A DNA stretch of 8,553 nucleotides from Holdemanella porci (lineage in GTDB: Bacteria > Bacillota_I > Bacilli_A > Erysipelotrichales > Erysipelotrichaceae): positions 1 to 8,553 of the forward strand of contig NZ_JAHQVB010000075.1 of assembly GCF_019052655.1 (NCBI RefSeq), in the 5' to 3' direction. The notes below the pieces were generated by a model. It was given only the letters and a program-made list of their open reading frames with translations, was not told where the DNA came from and made no database searches. Below are positions 8,458 to 8,553 of this stretch, one piece after another. A program made the position numbers and the translations under genes. The stretch's first letter is position 1. Each line of letters starts with the position of its first letter.

Positions 8458-8553
8458 ATCGCCAACACAAGAGTCTACATCTTTTCCATGGATATATTTG
8501 ATGTTAGCATATAAATAGGACTAGTCAAAAAGAGAAAATTTACACCAGTGGTA
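8458..8553 (-). pseudogene. Disrupted 5' part of the DUF5688 gene
   Basis: The frame of the downstream protein stays open from 8457 up to 8520 (SYLYANIKYIHGKDVDS and on), resembling the family's Tyr-Leu...Tyr-x-x-Gly segment, but contains no ATG. A TAG lies at 8523-8521. Another frame reads through that TAG as TTGVNFLFLTSPIYM, which recalls the family's NNGV and SPTIYL motifs, but it stops at a TAG at 8477-8475. No single frame crosses the region. This fits one or more small indels; the window edge prevents seeing the original start. Confidence 0.45.

Overview
The window looks like part of an integrative and conjugative element (ICE) or related mobile element from a Firmicute, most likely a clostridial (Lachnospiraceae-like) gut bacterium. 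This rests on recognising the protein families (a giant ArdC-like/N6-methylase/SNF2-helicase protein, a DUF5688 protein, a TnpV-like protein), on moderate GC content by eye, and on strong AGGAGG-type ribosome binding sites. No tRNA, rRNA, CRISPR array, integrase or insertion-sequence end is visible. All genuine genes lie on the minus strand, so transcription runs from high to low coordinates.

Layout in transcription order: (1) 8553-8458 holds the disrupted 5' part of a DUF5688-family gene; (2) 8457-7591 is the remaining open frame of that gene, 288 codons from a GTG, ending in a Lys/Glu/Ala-rich tail; (3) a 68-base gap carries a 7-bp hairpin and the ribosome binding site of the next gene; (4) 7522-26 encodes one 2498-residue protein with an ArdC-like N-terminus, a disordered linker, a duplicated module, an N6-adenine methyltransferase and a complete superfamily-2 helicase. 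It resembles in layout the phage P1 DarB type of methylase-helicase and probably protects or remodels incoming element DNA.

The most striking observation is a second gene inside the big one. On the same strand but in the +1 frame, positions 6645-6301 encode a 114-residue protein that I recognise as TnpV-like. It has its own ATG, a near-perfect Shine-Dalgarno AAAGGAGG nine bases upstream, a family-like N-terminus and C-terminus, and normal length. It coincides almost exactly with the low-complexity Arg/Gly/Asp/Ser/Gln linker (about residues 293-408) of the giant protein. That linker is best explained as the out-of-frame reading of tnpV. Just before the internal start, the giant gene also carries an A7 run containing an in-frame A AAA AAG heptamer of the dnaX type. 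A -1 slip there would terminate at a TGA overlapping the internal ATG (ATGA). This may be a nested-gene arrangement with regulated output.

Both ends of the window show possible frame damage: the DUF5688 gene lacks a credible start and has an in-frame TAG, and the last few codons of the giant gene differ from what I remember of its relatives, while another frame stays open to the window edge.
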